A DNA stretch of 64,000 bases from Antrihabitans stalagmiti (lineage in GTDB: Bacteria; Actinomycetota; Actinomycetes; Mycobacteriales; Mycobacteriaceae): assembly GCF_016482825.1 (NCBI RefSeq), contig NZ_JAEMNV010000002.1, forward strand, positions 186,001 through 250,000. Direction: 5' to 3'. This document shows, in pieces, positions 35,058 to 43,745 of the stretch. Each line of letters begins with the position of its first letter. The first letter of the stretch is position 1. The translations under genes were made by a program, and so were the position numbers. Below the pieces are notes generated by a model. The model did no database searches, was not told the DNA's origin, and was given only the letters and a program-made list of their open reading frames with translations.

Positions 35058-35783
35058 TCACGCAGCCCGTACGCGAGCGAGTCGGCTCGCACCCGCGTGA
35101 TAGCGCGACACGAGCAGATCCACGATCTCAGTGTGCAAGCCCAGCGGCGCAGCCACGCCATCCGCTCCCGCGTGAGCGAGTCGCTCGTGAAACAGTCCAT
35201 GCGCCAACAGATACGACGCCACGAACACACGCTGCTCCCCCGCCGCCCGCAACTGCGTCACGACGTCTGCTACCCGTGGCTCACCGGTCGCAACGTATCC
35301 GATAGACACGCGGCTACCGACTCGATCGGCGAGCAGCCCCGCCGCACGCCGAACGTCGTGCAGCGCACGCGCATCCGACGACCCCGCCGCTGCAAGCACA
35401 ACCGCGTCACCCGGTTGCCACCCTGCTTCACGAAGCCGCAGTGCGAGAACCCGCGCCAAGGCCGGATCGGGGCCCATTGCCGAGGTCACTTCGACACCGT
35501 CGAAACCTGCGACCTCTCGTGGAACGTCGGTATGGACGTGATATCCCGAGGCCAGAAATGCAGGTACCACAACGGCTTCGCCGTCCATCGACGCCAATAC
35601 CTCCGATGGCGATGGGCCGAGAACGTCGACGAAGGCAACCCGCACCGTCGCTACGCGTTCCGAAACAGCCTCTGCGAGAGCGGCAATCATCTCGACGCCA
35701 CGCGGGTTGCGAGTTCCGTGTGCGACGAGAACCATCGCGGGATCGGCTACGCCGGAATCTGTTTCGCCGTGTTCGCGGGTCAT
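35058..35783 (-). CDS. Sirohydrochlorin chelatase (CbiX family)
   Basis: A 241-residue class II chelatase with two CbiX-type halves, putting iron into sirohydrochlorin as the last step of siroheme synthesis. VLVAHGTRNPRGVE (metal-binding His) opens the first half and GYHVHTDVP is the second His segment; AAAGSSDARA opens the second half, where the equivalent His is replaced. ATG 35783 overlaps the stop of the upstream synthase (ATGA) and has AGGAG eight to nine bases before it. Cobalt as substrate (cobalamin branch) is possible, but the neighbouring NirB, a siroheme enzyme, favours iron. Confidence 0.88.
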   Translation of the reverse strand: MTREHGETDSGVADPAMVLVAHGTRNPRGVEMIAALAEAVSERVATVRVAFVDVLGPSPSEVLASMDGEAVVVPAFLASGYHVHTDVPREVAGFDGVEVTSAMGPDPALARVLALRLREAGWQPGDAVVLAAAGSSDARALHDVRRAAGLLADRVGSRVSIGYVATGEPRVADVVTQLRAAGEQRVFVASYLLAHGLFHERLAHAGADGVAAPLGLHTEIVDLLVSRYHAGASRLARVRAA

Positions 35784-36970
35784 GGTCGGTCTCCTGCGTT
35801 GTCGACACATTCGGCCGGATCGAGCGCAAGTCGGTACCCGCGCTTGACGACCGTCTGGATCGCCTTCGGTGTGCCGAGCGAGGACCGCAACCGTGCGATA
35901 GCGGTCTCGACGGCATGGGTGTCGTCGCCGCAACCAGGTAGTGCCGCAAGCAGATTCTCGCGCGACACGACCCGGCCCGGCTGCCTCGCCAGCGCGCGCA
36001 TCAGGGCCATCGACGCGGGTGGCAACTGCTTCACCTCACCGTCGACGACGACACACGACCCACGGACGCTGAGGTTGTGCCCATCGGCGTGAATTCTGTT
36101 TGCACGCCTTGGCAATTCGTCCGCAATGTGTCGTGCGAGCGCACCGAGCCGCGCACGTCCCGGCATCGACGTAGCAACGCTGAGTTCCTCGAGTGGCGCC
36201 GCCGTGATGGGTCCGACGCACGCTGCCAGTACGCGCCCTCGCAGCGCGTAGAGCAACGGCTCGATGTGGCCTGTTTCCTTGGCGCGCATCAACATCGACG
36301 CAACAGCCGGAGCGCTGGTGAAGCTGACGCAGTCAAGGCCACCCGAGATCGTCAGATCGATCATGCGGTCCATCGCGGTCTGATCGGCAGGTGGGGTCCA
36401 CCGATAGACGGGCACCGCTATCACCTCGGCACCTGCACATCGCAAGACCTCGCAGAAGTCGGGGATGGGCTCCCATTCCGTTGTCGCACCGTGCAATTGG
36501 ACTGCGATCCGCACCCCTTCGACACCCTCGGCAAGCAGATGATCGAGCACCTCGGCCGAGGACTCCGATGCGGGCGACCATTCTTCACGTAGATCGGCAG
36601 CACGTATCGCACCCTTGGCCTTCGGGCCGCGAGCGAGCATTCGAGTCGTTCGAAGGGCTGCGGTCAACTCTTCCGCCAGACCCCAGCCGTCCGCTGCCTC
36701 CACCCAGCCGCGGAAGCCGATACCCGTTGTCGCGACACTGATGTCCGGCGGGTCCGCGACGATTTCGCGCGTCACCCGCTCGAGCTCGGTGTCGTCGGAA
36801 AGCGGAATGATCCTGATCGCGGGTGCGTGCAGCACGTTTGCACCGCGTCTGGTCAGCAACGTCGCGAACTCGTCGGCCCGGCGTGCGGCTGTCACCCCGA
36901 TGGTGAAGCCTTTCAACGGTTCCGTGCTGTCAGCCCCTGGCCGGCCTGCCTCGCTCACGGGCTCGGGCAT
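35780..36970 (-). CDS. Uroporphyrinogen-III synthase fused to winged-helix DNA-binding domain
   Basis: A 396-residue protein. Residues about 20-275 are HemD-like: FTIGVTAARRADEFATLL opens it and CVSFTSAPAVASML lies in the second half. Residues about 300-385 are an OmpR/PhoB-type winged helix: VVVDGEVKQLPPASMALM, then GRVVSRENLLAALPG and AVETAIARLRSSLG, ending TVVKRGYRLA. The enzyme closes the tetrapyrrole ring on the siroheme/heme path; the added domain suggests it also reports tetrapyrrole status to DNA. ATG 36970 overlaps the nirD end by 16 bp and the stop overlaps cbiX, so nirD, this gene and cbiX are coupled. Homologous to Rv0260c. Confidence 0.88.
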   Translation of the reverse strand: MPEPVSEAGRPGADSTEPLKGFTIGVTAARRADEFATLLTRRGANVLHAPAIRIIPLSDDTELERVTREIVADPPDISVATTGIGFRGWVEAADGWGLAEELTAALRTTRMLARGPKAKGAIRAADLREEWSPASESSAEVLDHLLAEGVEGVRIAVQLHGATTEWEPIPDFCEVLRCAGAEVIAVPVYRWTPPADQTAMDRMIDLTISGGLDCVSFTSAPAVASMLMRAKETGHIEPLLYALRGRVLAACVGPITAAPLEELSVATSMPGRARLGALARHIADELPRRANRIHADGHNLSVRGSCVVVDGEVKQLPPASMALMRALARQPGRVVSRENLLAALPGCGDDTHAVETAIARLRSSLGTPKAIQTVVKRGYRLALDPAECVDNAGDRP

Positions 36971-37377
36971 TCTTCGCGTTCGACGATGCTGTGGACCTGC
37001 ACCATGCCACCCCAGACTCGCACGTCGTAGACCGGTAGCCGAACCGCATCGTCGTCGAGGCAACGACCGTCGACGAGTGAGAAGACCTGCTTGAGCAGCG
37101 GTGATGCCACGGTCGGTTCGCCACCGCGGTCGCCGACCAAACCACGGGACATAACCGCTGCCCGACCGAACGGATCGATGTTGCCGACGGCGTAGAGGTT
37201 GCCGTCGTCGAGCAGAAACACCGCGACCTGCTCGCCACCGCGGAGCAGTACGGCAACGCCGAGCCCGGGTATCAGCTGCCGCAGCGGGCACGCCGAAGTC
37301 CATTCGAGGCGACCGTCGCTGACGGTATTTCGCCGGGTTTCACTCATGGTTGGAAGCTTTGTGTCTACCGAGGTCAT
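36955..37377 (-). CDS. nirD: Nitrite reductase small subunit NirD
   Basis: A 140-residue Rieske-fold subunit of NADH-dependent assimilatory nitrite reductase. The fold is visible in WTSACPLRQLIPGLGVAVLL, VAVFLLDDGNLYAVGNIDPF and a terminal VYDVRVWGG strand. As in other NirD proteins, the CxH pairs that bind the Rieske cluster are absent, so it is structural. ATG 37377 has AGGAGGAG ten bases before it; an ATG at 37401 lacks a ribosome site. It follows nirB by 81 bp. Confidence 0.93.
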   Translation of the reverse strand: MTSVDTKLPTMSETRRNTVSDGRLEWTSACPLRQLIPGLGVAVLLRGGEQVAVFLLDDGNLYAVGNIDPFGRAAVMSRGLVGDRGGEPTVASPLLKQVFSLVDGRCLDDDAVRLPVYDVRVWGGMVQVHSIVEREECPSP

Positions 37378-37458
37378 GGCTGGTACTCCTCCTGGAGTCA
37401 TTTCTACGGTTGCGGTGTTACTTCGACGTTAAGGGCCGATGCCCTGGACGTAAGGCGC

Positions 37459-39975
37459 TCACACCTCTGGCAGCTTCGGCATACCCATCAACACCGGCAC
37501 CTTTCGGACACCGCTCTCGTCGAACGCGATCGTCGGATCGGCTTCTTCGGGCGCGTTCACGAAAGAGACGAAGCGCGAGAGCTTTTCGGGATCGTCGAGT
37601 ACCCCTGCCCATTCGTCTCGGTAGCCTTCGACGTGCTTGCTCATCGCTGCTTCCAATTCCGCGGCGATGCCGAGACTGTCGTCACACACGACGGCTTTGA
37701 GGTGGTCGAGCCCTCCTTCGAGCGCTTCGAGCCACGGCGCTGTGCGTTGCAGCCGGTCCGCGGTCCGGATGTAGAACATCAGGTAGCGATCGATGTAACT
37801 CACCAAAGTGGCGTCGTCCAGTCCGCCGGCAAGCAGTTGCGCGTGCTTAGGTGTCTGCCCGCCGTTGCCGCCGACGTAGAGGTTCCACCCGTTCTCGGTC
37901 GCGATGACACCGACGTCCTTGCCGCGTGCCTCGGCGCACTCGCGTGCACAGCCCGAGACGCCGAACTTCAGCTTGTGCGGCGACCGCAGACCGCGGTACC
38001 GGTTCTCCAGGTCGACAGCCATACCGACGGAGTCCTGCACGCCGTAACGGCACCAGGTCGACCCGACGCAGCTCTTGACGGTCCGCAGCGACTTGCCGTA
38101 CGCCTGCCCCGACTCCATTCCGGCGTCGACGAGACGCTTCCAGATCGCGGGCAGCTGGTCGACACGGGCGCCGAAGAGATCGATGCGCTGCCCGCCGGTC
38201 ACCTTCGTGTACAGACCGAAGTCGCGCGCGACCTCACCGATCACGATCAACTGCTCTGCTGTGCACTCCCCACCAGGCATCCGCGGCACCACCGAATAGG
38301 TGCCGTTCTTCTGGATGTTGGCGAGGAAGTGGTCGTTGGTGTCCTGCAGACCTGCCTGATTGCGATGCAGGATGTGGTCGGAATCGGTCGATGCGAGGAT
38401 CGAGGCGACAACGGGTTTGCAGATGTCGCAGCCGGCTCCCCTGCCGTACTTCGCAATGAGCGAAGAGAACGTGCGGGTCTCGGTAGCACGGACGATCTCG
38501 AAGAGTTCGGCTCGCGACTGTTCGAAGTGTTCGCACAGTGCCTTCGACATGACGACACCGGACGATGCGAGCAGTTGCTTGATCGTCGGAAGGCAACCGC
38601 CGCAGGTGGTTCCAGCGTTGGTGCAGCCCTTGACCGCCGCGATGTCGCAGGCGCCACTCGCGATGGCTCCGCAGATCGCGCCCTTGGTCACACCGTTGCA
38701 CGAGCAGACCTCGGCGTCGTCGGGTAGTGCTGCAGCGCCGACCTTCTCACCGGTCGGTGAGATCAGCGCGGCAGGATCCCCCGGCAGCTCTCGACCGACG
38801 AGCGGACGCAGTGTGGCATAGGCGGACGCGTCGCCGATCAGAATGCCGCCGAGCAACGTCTTCGCATCGTCGGAGACGACGAGTTTCGCGTACGTACCTT
38901 TGGCCGCATCGTTCAGGACGACTTCGAGCGCACCTTCGGTCGCCGCGTGTGCGTCACCGAAACTGGCAACGTCGACGCCGAGCAACTTGAGCTTTGTCGA
39001 CAGGTCGGCGCCAGGGAATTCGGCTGCGCCGCCGAGCAATCGGTCGGCGACGATCTCCGCGGTCGTGTAGCCGGGAGCCACGAGGCCGTAACAGGTTCCT
39101 TCGACGGCAGCACATTCGCCGATCGCGTAGATCGCCGGATCCGACGTCCGGCAGCCGAGGTCGGTGATGATGCCACCACGCGGACCGACCTCGAGGCCAC
39201 CGTCGCGGGCAAGTTGGTCCTGCGGGCGAACGCCGGCCGAAAACACAAGCAGCGCAGCGTCGATCACCGAACCGTCCGACAGTTCCACCCGCAGCCCGTC
39301 TGGTCCCTCGGCGATTGCCGAGGTACCGACGCCCGTGTGGACTGTGAGACCCAGCTTGGTCACCAGCTTTTCGAGGATCGCTCCGCCACCCTCGTCGACC
39401 TGCAACGGCATCAGACGCGGTGCGAACTCGACGACGTGCGGCGTCATACCGAGAAGCTTCAACGCGTTCGCCGCTTCGAGGCCGAGCAGACCACCGCCGA
39501 CCACGACACCGACCGCACCGGGCTGTGCAGCCTCTGCAACTGCGCGGATGCCGTCGAGGTCGGCGAGCGTGCGGTAGACGAAGCATTTGGACAGGTCGTG
39601 ACCGGGAATCGGCGGCACGAACGGGTACGAGCCCGTGGCAAGCACAAGTGCGTCGTAGCCGAGCACTTCACCCGAGGTCGTCGTGATCTTGCGTGCCTGT
39701 CGGTCGATCGACTGTGCGCCCTCCCCGATCCGCAGATCGACCGACTCGTCACCGGTGTATTCGTTGCCGCCCAGCGCCAGTTCCTTCGGGTCCCACGCGC
39801 CGACGTAGGAAGACAGGCCGACCCGGTCGTAGGCGGGCAACGGCTCCTCGCACAGGACCGTGACCTTCCATGCGCCTGCGTCGTCCCTGGCTCGCAGGGC
39901 CTCGACAAAGCGGTGTCCGACCATGCCGTGGCCGATGAGGGCCACCGTCTTGGCGGTCACTGTGTTCGCGGTCAT
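37459..39975 (-). CDS. nirB: Nitrite reductase large subunit NirB
   Basis: An 838-residue subunit that reduces nitrite to ammonium with NADH. Domains in order: FAD/NAD(P)H domain (residues 8-400, with LIGHGMVGHRFVEAL and VVVGGGLLGLEAANALKLLG), a BFD-like [2Fe-2S] segment (about 420-470, with CSCN and CTNAGTTCGGC), and the siroheme/[4Fe-4S] domain (about 540-780) with the paired cysteines in CVGSTWC and GCAREC. All expected cofactor ligands are there. A good ribosome site (AAAGGA) precedes ATG 39975. It lies 120 bp downstream of narK with a stem-loop between. Confidence 0.96.
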   Translation of the reverse strand: MTANTVTAKTVALIGHGMVGHRFVEALRARDDAGAWKVTVLCEEPLPAYDRVGLSSYVGAWDPKELALGGNEYTGDESVDLRIGEGAQSIDRQARKITTTSGEVLGYDALVLATGSYPFVPPIPGHDLSKCFVYRTLADLDGIRAVAEAAQPGAVGVVVGGGLLGLEAANALKLLGMTPHVVEFAPRLMPLQVDEGGGAILEKLVTKLGLTVHTGVGTSAIAEGPDGLRVELSDGSVIDAALLVFSAGVRPQDQLARDGGLEVGPRGGIITDLGCRTSDPAIYAIGECAAVEGTCYGLVAPGYTTAEIVADRLLGGAAEFPGADLSTKLKLLGVDVASFGDAHAATEGALEVVLNDAAKGTYAKLVVSDDAKTLLGGILIGDASAYATLRPLVGRELPGDPAALISPTGEKVGAAALPDDAEVCSCNGVTKGAICGAIASGACDIAAVKGCTNAGTTCGGCLPTIKQLLASSGVVMSKALCEHFEQSRAELFEIVRATETRTFSSLIAKYGRGAGCDICKPVVASILASTDSDHILHRNQAGLQDTNDHFLANIQKNGTYSVVPRMPGGECTAEQLIVIGEVARDFGLYTKVTGGQRIDLFGARVDQLPAIWKRLVDAGMESGQAYGKSLRTVKSCVGSTWCRYGVQDSVGMAVDLENRYRGLRSPHKLKFGVSGCARECAEARGKDVGVIATENGWNLYVGGNGGQTPKHAQLLAGGLDDATLVSYIDRYLMFYIRTADRLQRTAPWLEALEGGLDHLKAVVCDDSLGIAAELEAAMSKHVEGYRDEWAGVLDDPEKLSRFVSFVNAPEEADPTIAFDESGVRKVPVLMGMPKLPEV

Positions 39976-40054
39976 CGCTTGCTCGTCCTTTCTGCCGACG
40001 CAGGTGGATATTCGGTGCGTCGGGGTGATGTGTGGTGCCGAGAAACCGGTCTGG

Positions 40055-40089
40055 TCCCGCGTCGCGTCCAGTGCGGATGCGACGCGGGA
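40055..40089 (-). terminator. Stem-loop between narK and nirB
   Basis: A perfect 11-bp stem (TCCCGCGTCGC and its complement) with a 13-base loop, 7 bp after the narK stop. No T tract follows, so it may be a partial terminator or an RNA stability element setting the narK to nirB ratio. Confidence 0.6.
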
Positions 40090-40095
40090 AGCCGG

Positions 40096-41538
40096 TCAAA
40101 CCGAGACGGACACCTTCTCGTCGCCGGAGTCGTCTACCGACGCGGCTGCGGGGGTTCGGTCGTGTGCCTTGTTCGACGGCCGCCGCAGGAACACTGCCCA
40201 GGTGACGAGTGCGCATGCGATGTAGAAGGCGAGGAAGACCCAGAACGCGTTGGTCGCGGACTTCGCTTCACCCTGGTAGGAGGCACGGAGCACCAGGTTG
40301 ATGAACACGCCTCCGAGTGCACCTACCGCCCCTGCGAAGCCGATCAGTGCACCTGCCATGTTTCGCGACCATGCCTGCTGCTCGACCCGGGAGCCCTCGA
40401 CGCTCTTCGACTTGGCCTCGAAGATCGACGGGATCATCTTGTAGGTCGACCCGTTGCCGATGCCGGACAGGATGAACAGTGCGATGAACGCGAGAACGTA
40501 GGTGAGCATGATGCCGCCGCTGGCGCCCTTGCGGCCGTCGTTGTCGTCGAGAACACCAGCGGTGACGAGCACTCCGGCGGCAACCATCATCGCGACGAAG
40601 GTGTACAGCGTGATCTTGCCGCCACCGATACGGTCGGCGAGTTTGCCGCCGAGCGGACGGAAGATCGAGCCGAGCAGCGGACCGATCCAGGCGATCTGCG
40701 CCGCGTGCAAGGCTGCCTGCGGGATCGTCTGACCTGCAGCGAGGTAGTTGATGTTGAGAACCTGGCCGAAGGCGAAGCTGAAGCCGATGAACGATCCGAA
40801 CGTACCGATGTAAAGGAAGCTCATCGTCCAGGAATCGGAAAACTTCAGGATCTTCTTCATGTAGCCGAGGTTGGCCTGCTGATTGCCGAGGTTGTCCATG
40901 AACAGCGCCGCACCGACAGCCGCGAGACCACACAGCACCAGGTAGATCGCGCAGACCAACTCCGGTGCGGTGTTGCCGAGGGTCGCGATGACGATCAATC
41001 CGATGATCTGCATGGCCGGGACACCGATGTTGCCGCCACCAGCATTGAGACCGAGCGCCCAACCTTTGAGCCGCTGTGGATAGAAGGCATTGATGTTCGT
41101 CATCGACGACGCGAAGTTGCCTCCACCGAAGCCTGCGAACGCAGCCACGACGAGGTAGGTCGTGTACGACGTTTCCGGGTGCTGGATGAAGTACAGCGTC
41201 AGCAGAGTCGGAATCAGCAGCGCGAGGGCGCTGAAGATGGTCCAGTTACGGCCACCGAATTTCGCGGTCGCAACGGTGTACGGAATGCGAAGCAGCGACC
41301 CGACCAGCGTCGGTACCGCGACAAGAAAGAACTTGCCGGCGGGGTCTATGTGATAGACGTTCTGCGGCATGAAGAGAACCATCACCGACCAGATCGACCA
41401 CACCGAGAAGCCGACGTGCTCTGCGAAGATCGACCAGATCAGGTTCCGCTTGGCTACCTTCTTGCCGCCGGCTTCCCACGCGGCGACGTCTTCGGAATCC
41501 CAGTCGTCGATCCAGTGCTTGCGTGACGTTGTTGCCAC
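40096..41538 (-). CDS. narK: NarK-type nitrate/nitrite transporter
   Basis: A 480-residue MFS transporter with twelve predicted helices. NarK-family signatures are the glycine-rich stretches FAGFGGGNFASSM (about residue 125) and GLNAGGGNIGVP (about 155), and a second-half match at GNGSTYKMIPSIF and FAGAVGALGGVFINL. GTG 41538 has AGGAGG five bases upstream. It imports nitrate or nitrite for the NirBD reductase encoded next. No nitrate reductase gene lies in the window. Confidence 0.93.
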   Translation of the reverse strand: MATTSRKHWIDDWDSEDVAAWEAGGKKVAKRNLIWSIFAEHVGFSVWSIWSVMVLFMPQNVYHIDPAGKFFLVAVPTLVGSLLRIPYTVATAKFGGRNWTIFSALALLIPTLLTLYFIQHPETSYTTYLVVAAFAGFGGGNFASSMTNINAFYPQRLKGWALGLNAGGGNIGVPAMQIIGLIVIATLGNTAPELVCAIYLVLCGLAAVGAALFMDNLGNQQANLGYMKKILKFSDSWTMSFLYIGTFGSFIGFSFAFGQVLNINYLAAGQTIPQAALHAAQIAWIGPLLGSIFRPLGGKLADRIGGGKITLYTFVAMMVAAGVLVTAGVLDDNDGRKGASGGIMLTYVLAFIALFILSGIGNGSTYKMIPSIFEAKSKSVEGSRVEQQAWSRNMAGALIGFAGAVGALGGVFINLVLRASYQGEAKSATNAFWVFLAFYIACALVTWAVFLRRPSNKAHDRTPAAASVDDSGDEKVSVSV

Positions 41539-41655
41539 CGAGGCCTCCTGATTTATTAGGTGACACAACGGTATGGAACTCCTATTGCCGACTTGCTGCG
41601 CGAAATGTCCTCGGCGTCAACTGCTGCTCACCTTCTCGGACTTTGCTCGGTGAGG

Positions 41656-41682
41656 GTTACCAACACATTTCGCGCCCGTTTC
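41656..41682 (-). promoter_or_regulatory. Candidate GlnR-binding site upstream of narK
   Basis: On the minus strand GAAAC, six bases, GAAAT, six bases, GTAAC. The 11-bp periodicity and the pentamers resemble the GlnR box (alternating GTnAC and GaAAC). GlnR controls nitrate/nitrite assimilation genes in actinobacteria, so position supports it, but one unit is off consensus. Confidence 0.4.
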
Positions 41683-41700
41683 AACTAGTCGCTCGACGCG

Positions 41701-42936
41701 TCACCAAGTGTCTTCCAGCATCCTTGGTTTGCATGCGAACCACCCTGCTATGACGACGATCACAACAGCGACGGTCAGGAAGGCGAACGGAACGACCCAG
41801 TCCGACGTGGCGTCGTGCAGCACGCCGAACAGCAGCGGTCCGAGGCAGGCAATCGCGTATCCGAGCCCCTGTGTGAAGCCCGACAGCGACGCGGAACCGA
41901 TCTGTGTGCGGGTGCGCAGGTTGATCAGCGTCAATGCCATCGGGAACGTGCTCGGGCCGAGTCCGAGGATCAGAACCCACACGATCGGCGCGGACATCGG
42001 TGCGATCAACAACCCCGTGAACGCGATCAGGTAGGCGACCGCGCATCCGACGACCACGGGGAACGGATTGCTCACGCGCGCGACGAGCGTCGGCGCGCCG
42101 AACGCCGACACCAGACCGATCAATGCGAACAGCCCGACCATGCTGCCGCCGAACGCTGCACTCGCACCCGCGTCGGTGAGGATCGCGGGAATCCAGGTGA
42201 ACATCGTGTAGGTGATCAGCGAGGTCATGCCGAACATGCCAGCCAGACCCCATGCGACCGGCGAACGCCAGATCTTGCCGCGTGGCTCGGCCGCCTTGGT
42301 GACGTGCTCGAGTCCGTCGTCGCGGCGGTTACGCAAGATCAGCAGCCACGGCAACATCGCGGTGAGGCCGAGCAGCGCCCACATACCTATCGAGATGCGC
42401 CACCCGTTCGCTTCGGCCACCGGAACTGCGACCAGTGCAGGCGCGACGGTGCCGAGCTGAACCATCGTGATGTAAATCGTGCTCATCACCGCGAGCCGGT
42501 CCGAGAAGTAGCGCTTGACCAGCGGCGGGACGACGACGTTGCCGATTCCCATCCCGCCGAGCGCGAGCGCGGACAGAAACAGCAGCGACCACACGTCGGA
42601 AACGACAGCACGCGCCAACATGCCGAAACCGGCCAGCGCCATGGCGAGCAGGGCCGTGCGCTCGAGCCCGAGGCGCCGCGCAATTGTCGGGGTGAGCAGG
42701 CCGAACACCGCGAACATCGCAGGCGGGACCATGCCGAAGATGCCGACGATGGAATGCGAGAACCCGATCTCGTCGCTGATTCGCAGCGCGAGCGGAGTGA
42801 ATGCTGTGACAGCGACACGCAACGTGAGTGCAGAGATCAAGATTGCGACGAATACCAGAATGCGTCGTTCGACGAGGCCGCGCCGGGTGGCGACTCGTTG
42901 GGACAGCACGCGTTCGGGTTCGGCGGTCACGGTCAT
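41701..42936 (-). CDS. MFS transporter (CynX/NimT family)
   Basis: A 411-residue MFS permease with twelve predicted helices, closest in feel to the cyanate/2-nitroimidazole CynX/NimT group. Helix motifs include ILISALTLRVAVTAFTP, RRLGLERTALLAMAL and GLGPSTFPMALTLINLRTR. ATG 42936 is preferred to a TTG two codons earlier. It is divergent from a FadR-type regulator 55 bp away, and upstream of narK on the same strand but separated by the narK leader. Substrate is not readable; small organic anions are typical of the group. Confidence 0.88.
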   Translation of the reverse strand: MTVTAEPERVLSQRVATRRGLVERRILVFVAILISALTLRVAVTAFTPLALRISDEIGFSHSIVGIFGMVPPAMFAVFGLLTPTIARRLGLERTALLAMALAGFGMLARAVVSDVWSLLFLSALALGGMGIGNVVVPPLVKRYFSDRLAVMSTIYITMVQLGTVAPALVAVPVAEANGWRISIGMWALLGLTAMLPWLLILRNRRDDGLEHVTKAAEPRGKIWRSPVAWGLAGMFGMTSLITYTMFTWIPAILTDAGASAAFGGSMVGLFALIGLVSAFGAPTLVARVSNPFPVVVGCAVAYLIAFTGLLIAPMSAPIVWVLILGLGPSTFPMALTLINLRTRTQIGSASLSGFTQGLGYAIACLGPLLFGVLHDATSDWVVPFAFLTVAVVIVVIAGWFACKPRMLEDTW

Positions 42937-42943
42937 CGTCAAA

Positions 42944-42962
42944 TCATAGGATGACCGGATGA
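42944..42962. promoter_or_regulatory. Candidate FadR-type operator
   Basis: An interrupted palindrome with outer arms TCAT and ATGA and an 11-base centre containing AGGATGACCGG, in the 55-bp gap between divergent MFS and FadR genes. Symmetry is limited (11 of 19 positions). Confidence 0.35.
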
Positions 42963-42991
42963 CATGAGCAAATAGCTGTATCCTCCTTCAC

Positions 42992-43657
42992 ATGCAGCCT
43001 GTTCAGCGCACCAGTCTGATCGCGCAGGTCACCGACCTACTGCGCACCGAGATCCGCGATGGTCGGTGGGCGGTCGGCTCGAAGATTCCCACCGAACCCG
43101 AGCTGACCGAGCTCGCAGGCGTCGGCAGAAACACCGTCCGCGAAGCCGTCCAAGCACTTGTGCACGCCGGCATGCTCGAACGCAGACAGGGGTCCGGCAC
43201 GTTCGTCGTCGCCAACTCCGACCTTGGAAGCACACTCGGCAAATACTTCGCCGATGCACACGAGCGCGATGTTCTCGAGCTGCGGCAGGCACTCGACACC
43301 ACAGCAGCCGCATTGGCGGCCCGCCGCCGCGACGACACCGACATCGCCAACCTGCTGCAGCTGCTCGACGCCCGCCGTAAATCGTGGGACGACGCCCATC
43401 CCGGAGCGATCGAAGCAGACGTCCAATTGCACCGCGCGATCGTCGTCGCCAGCCACAATGCCGTATACCTCGAGTTCTACGACTCGCTGCTCAGCGTCAT
43501 CGAACAAGGCATCCGCCAGCGAACAGCCAAGTCCGGCGAGTCTTTTCACGAAGAGCACGCCGCATTGGTTCACGCCGTGATCGACGGCGACGCCGAGCGA
43601 GCCGCGCAATCGGCGCGTTGCTTCTTCAACGAACTGCTGGCGATCTATCCCGACTAG
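42992..43657 (+). CDS. FadR/GntR-family regulator
   Basis: A 221-residue regulator. Residues 5-75 are a GntR winged helix (LLRTEIRDGRWAVGSKIPTE, then GVGRNTVREAVQALVHAGML and RQGSGTFV). Residues 90-215 are the all-helical FCD ligand-binding domain, with the metal-binding type of residues in DVQLHRAIVVASHN and EEHAALVHAVIDGD. It probably represses the divergent MFS gene in response to that transporter's substrate. Confidence 0.92.
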   Translation: MQPVQRTSLIAQVTDLLRTEIRDGRWAVGSKIPTEPELTELAGVGRNTVREAVQALVHAGMLERRQGSGTFVVANSDLGSTLGKYFADAHERDVLELRQALDTTAAALAARRRDDTDIANLLQLLDARRKSWDDAHPGAIEADVQLHRAIVVASHNAVYLEFYDSLLSVIEQGIRQRTAKSGESFHEEHAALVHAVIDGDAERAAQSARCFFNELLAIYPD

Positions 43658-43697
43658 GGCTCTCCGATGACGCGACGCTGAGAGACCACTCGACGAC

Positions 43698-43723
43698 TTT
43701 TGGGACGGGATCCCGTCCCAAAA
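43698..43723. terminator. Perfect 26-bp palindrome, bidirectional terminator
   Basis: TTTTGGGACGGGA followed directly by its exact reverse complement, with no loop bases, between convergent FadR and DUF418 genes. A-tract and T-tract ends give terminator form in both directions. An outer pair GACGCTGAG/CTCAGCGTC flanks it, roughly 15 bp away on each side. Confidence 0.85.
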
Positions 43724-43745
43724 CCTCAGGAATGGGCGCTCAGCG

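Noticed and set aside
38947-41526. An 859-codon open frame on the plus strand
   Set aside because: It runs antisense to both nirB and narK, whose motifs are complete; composition is that of a mirror frame.
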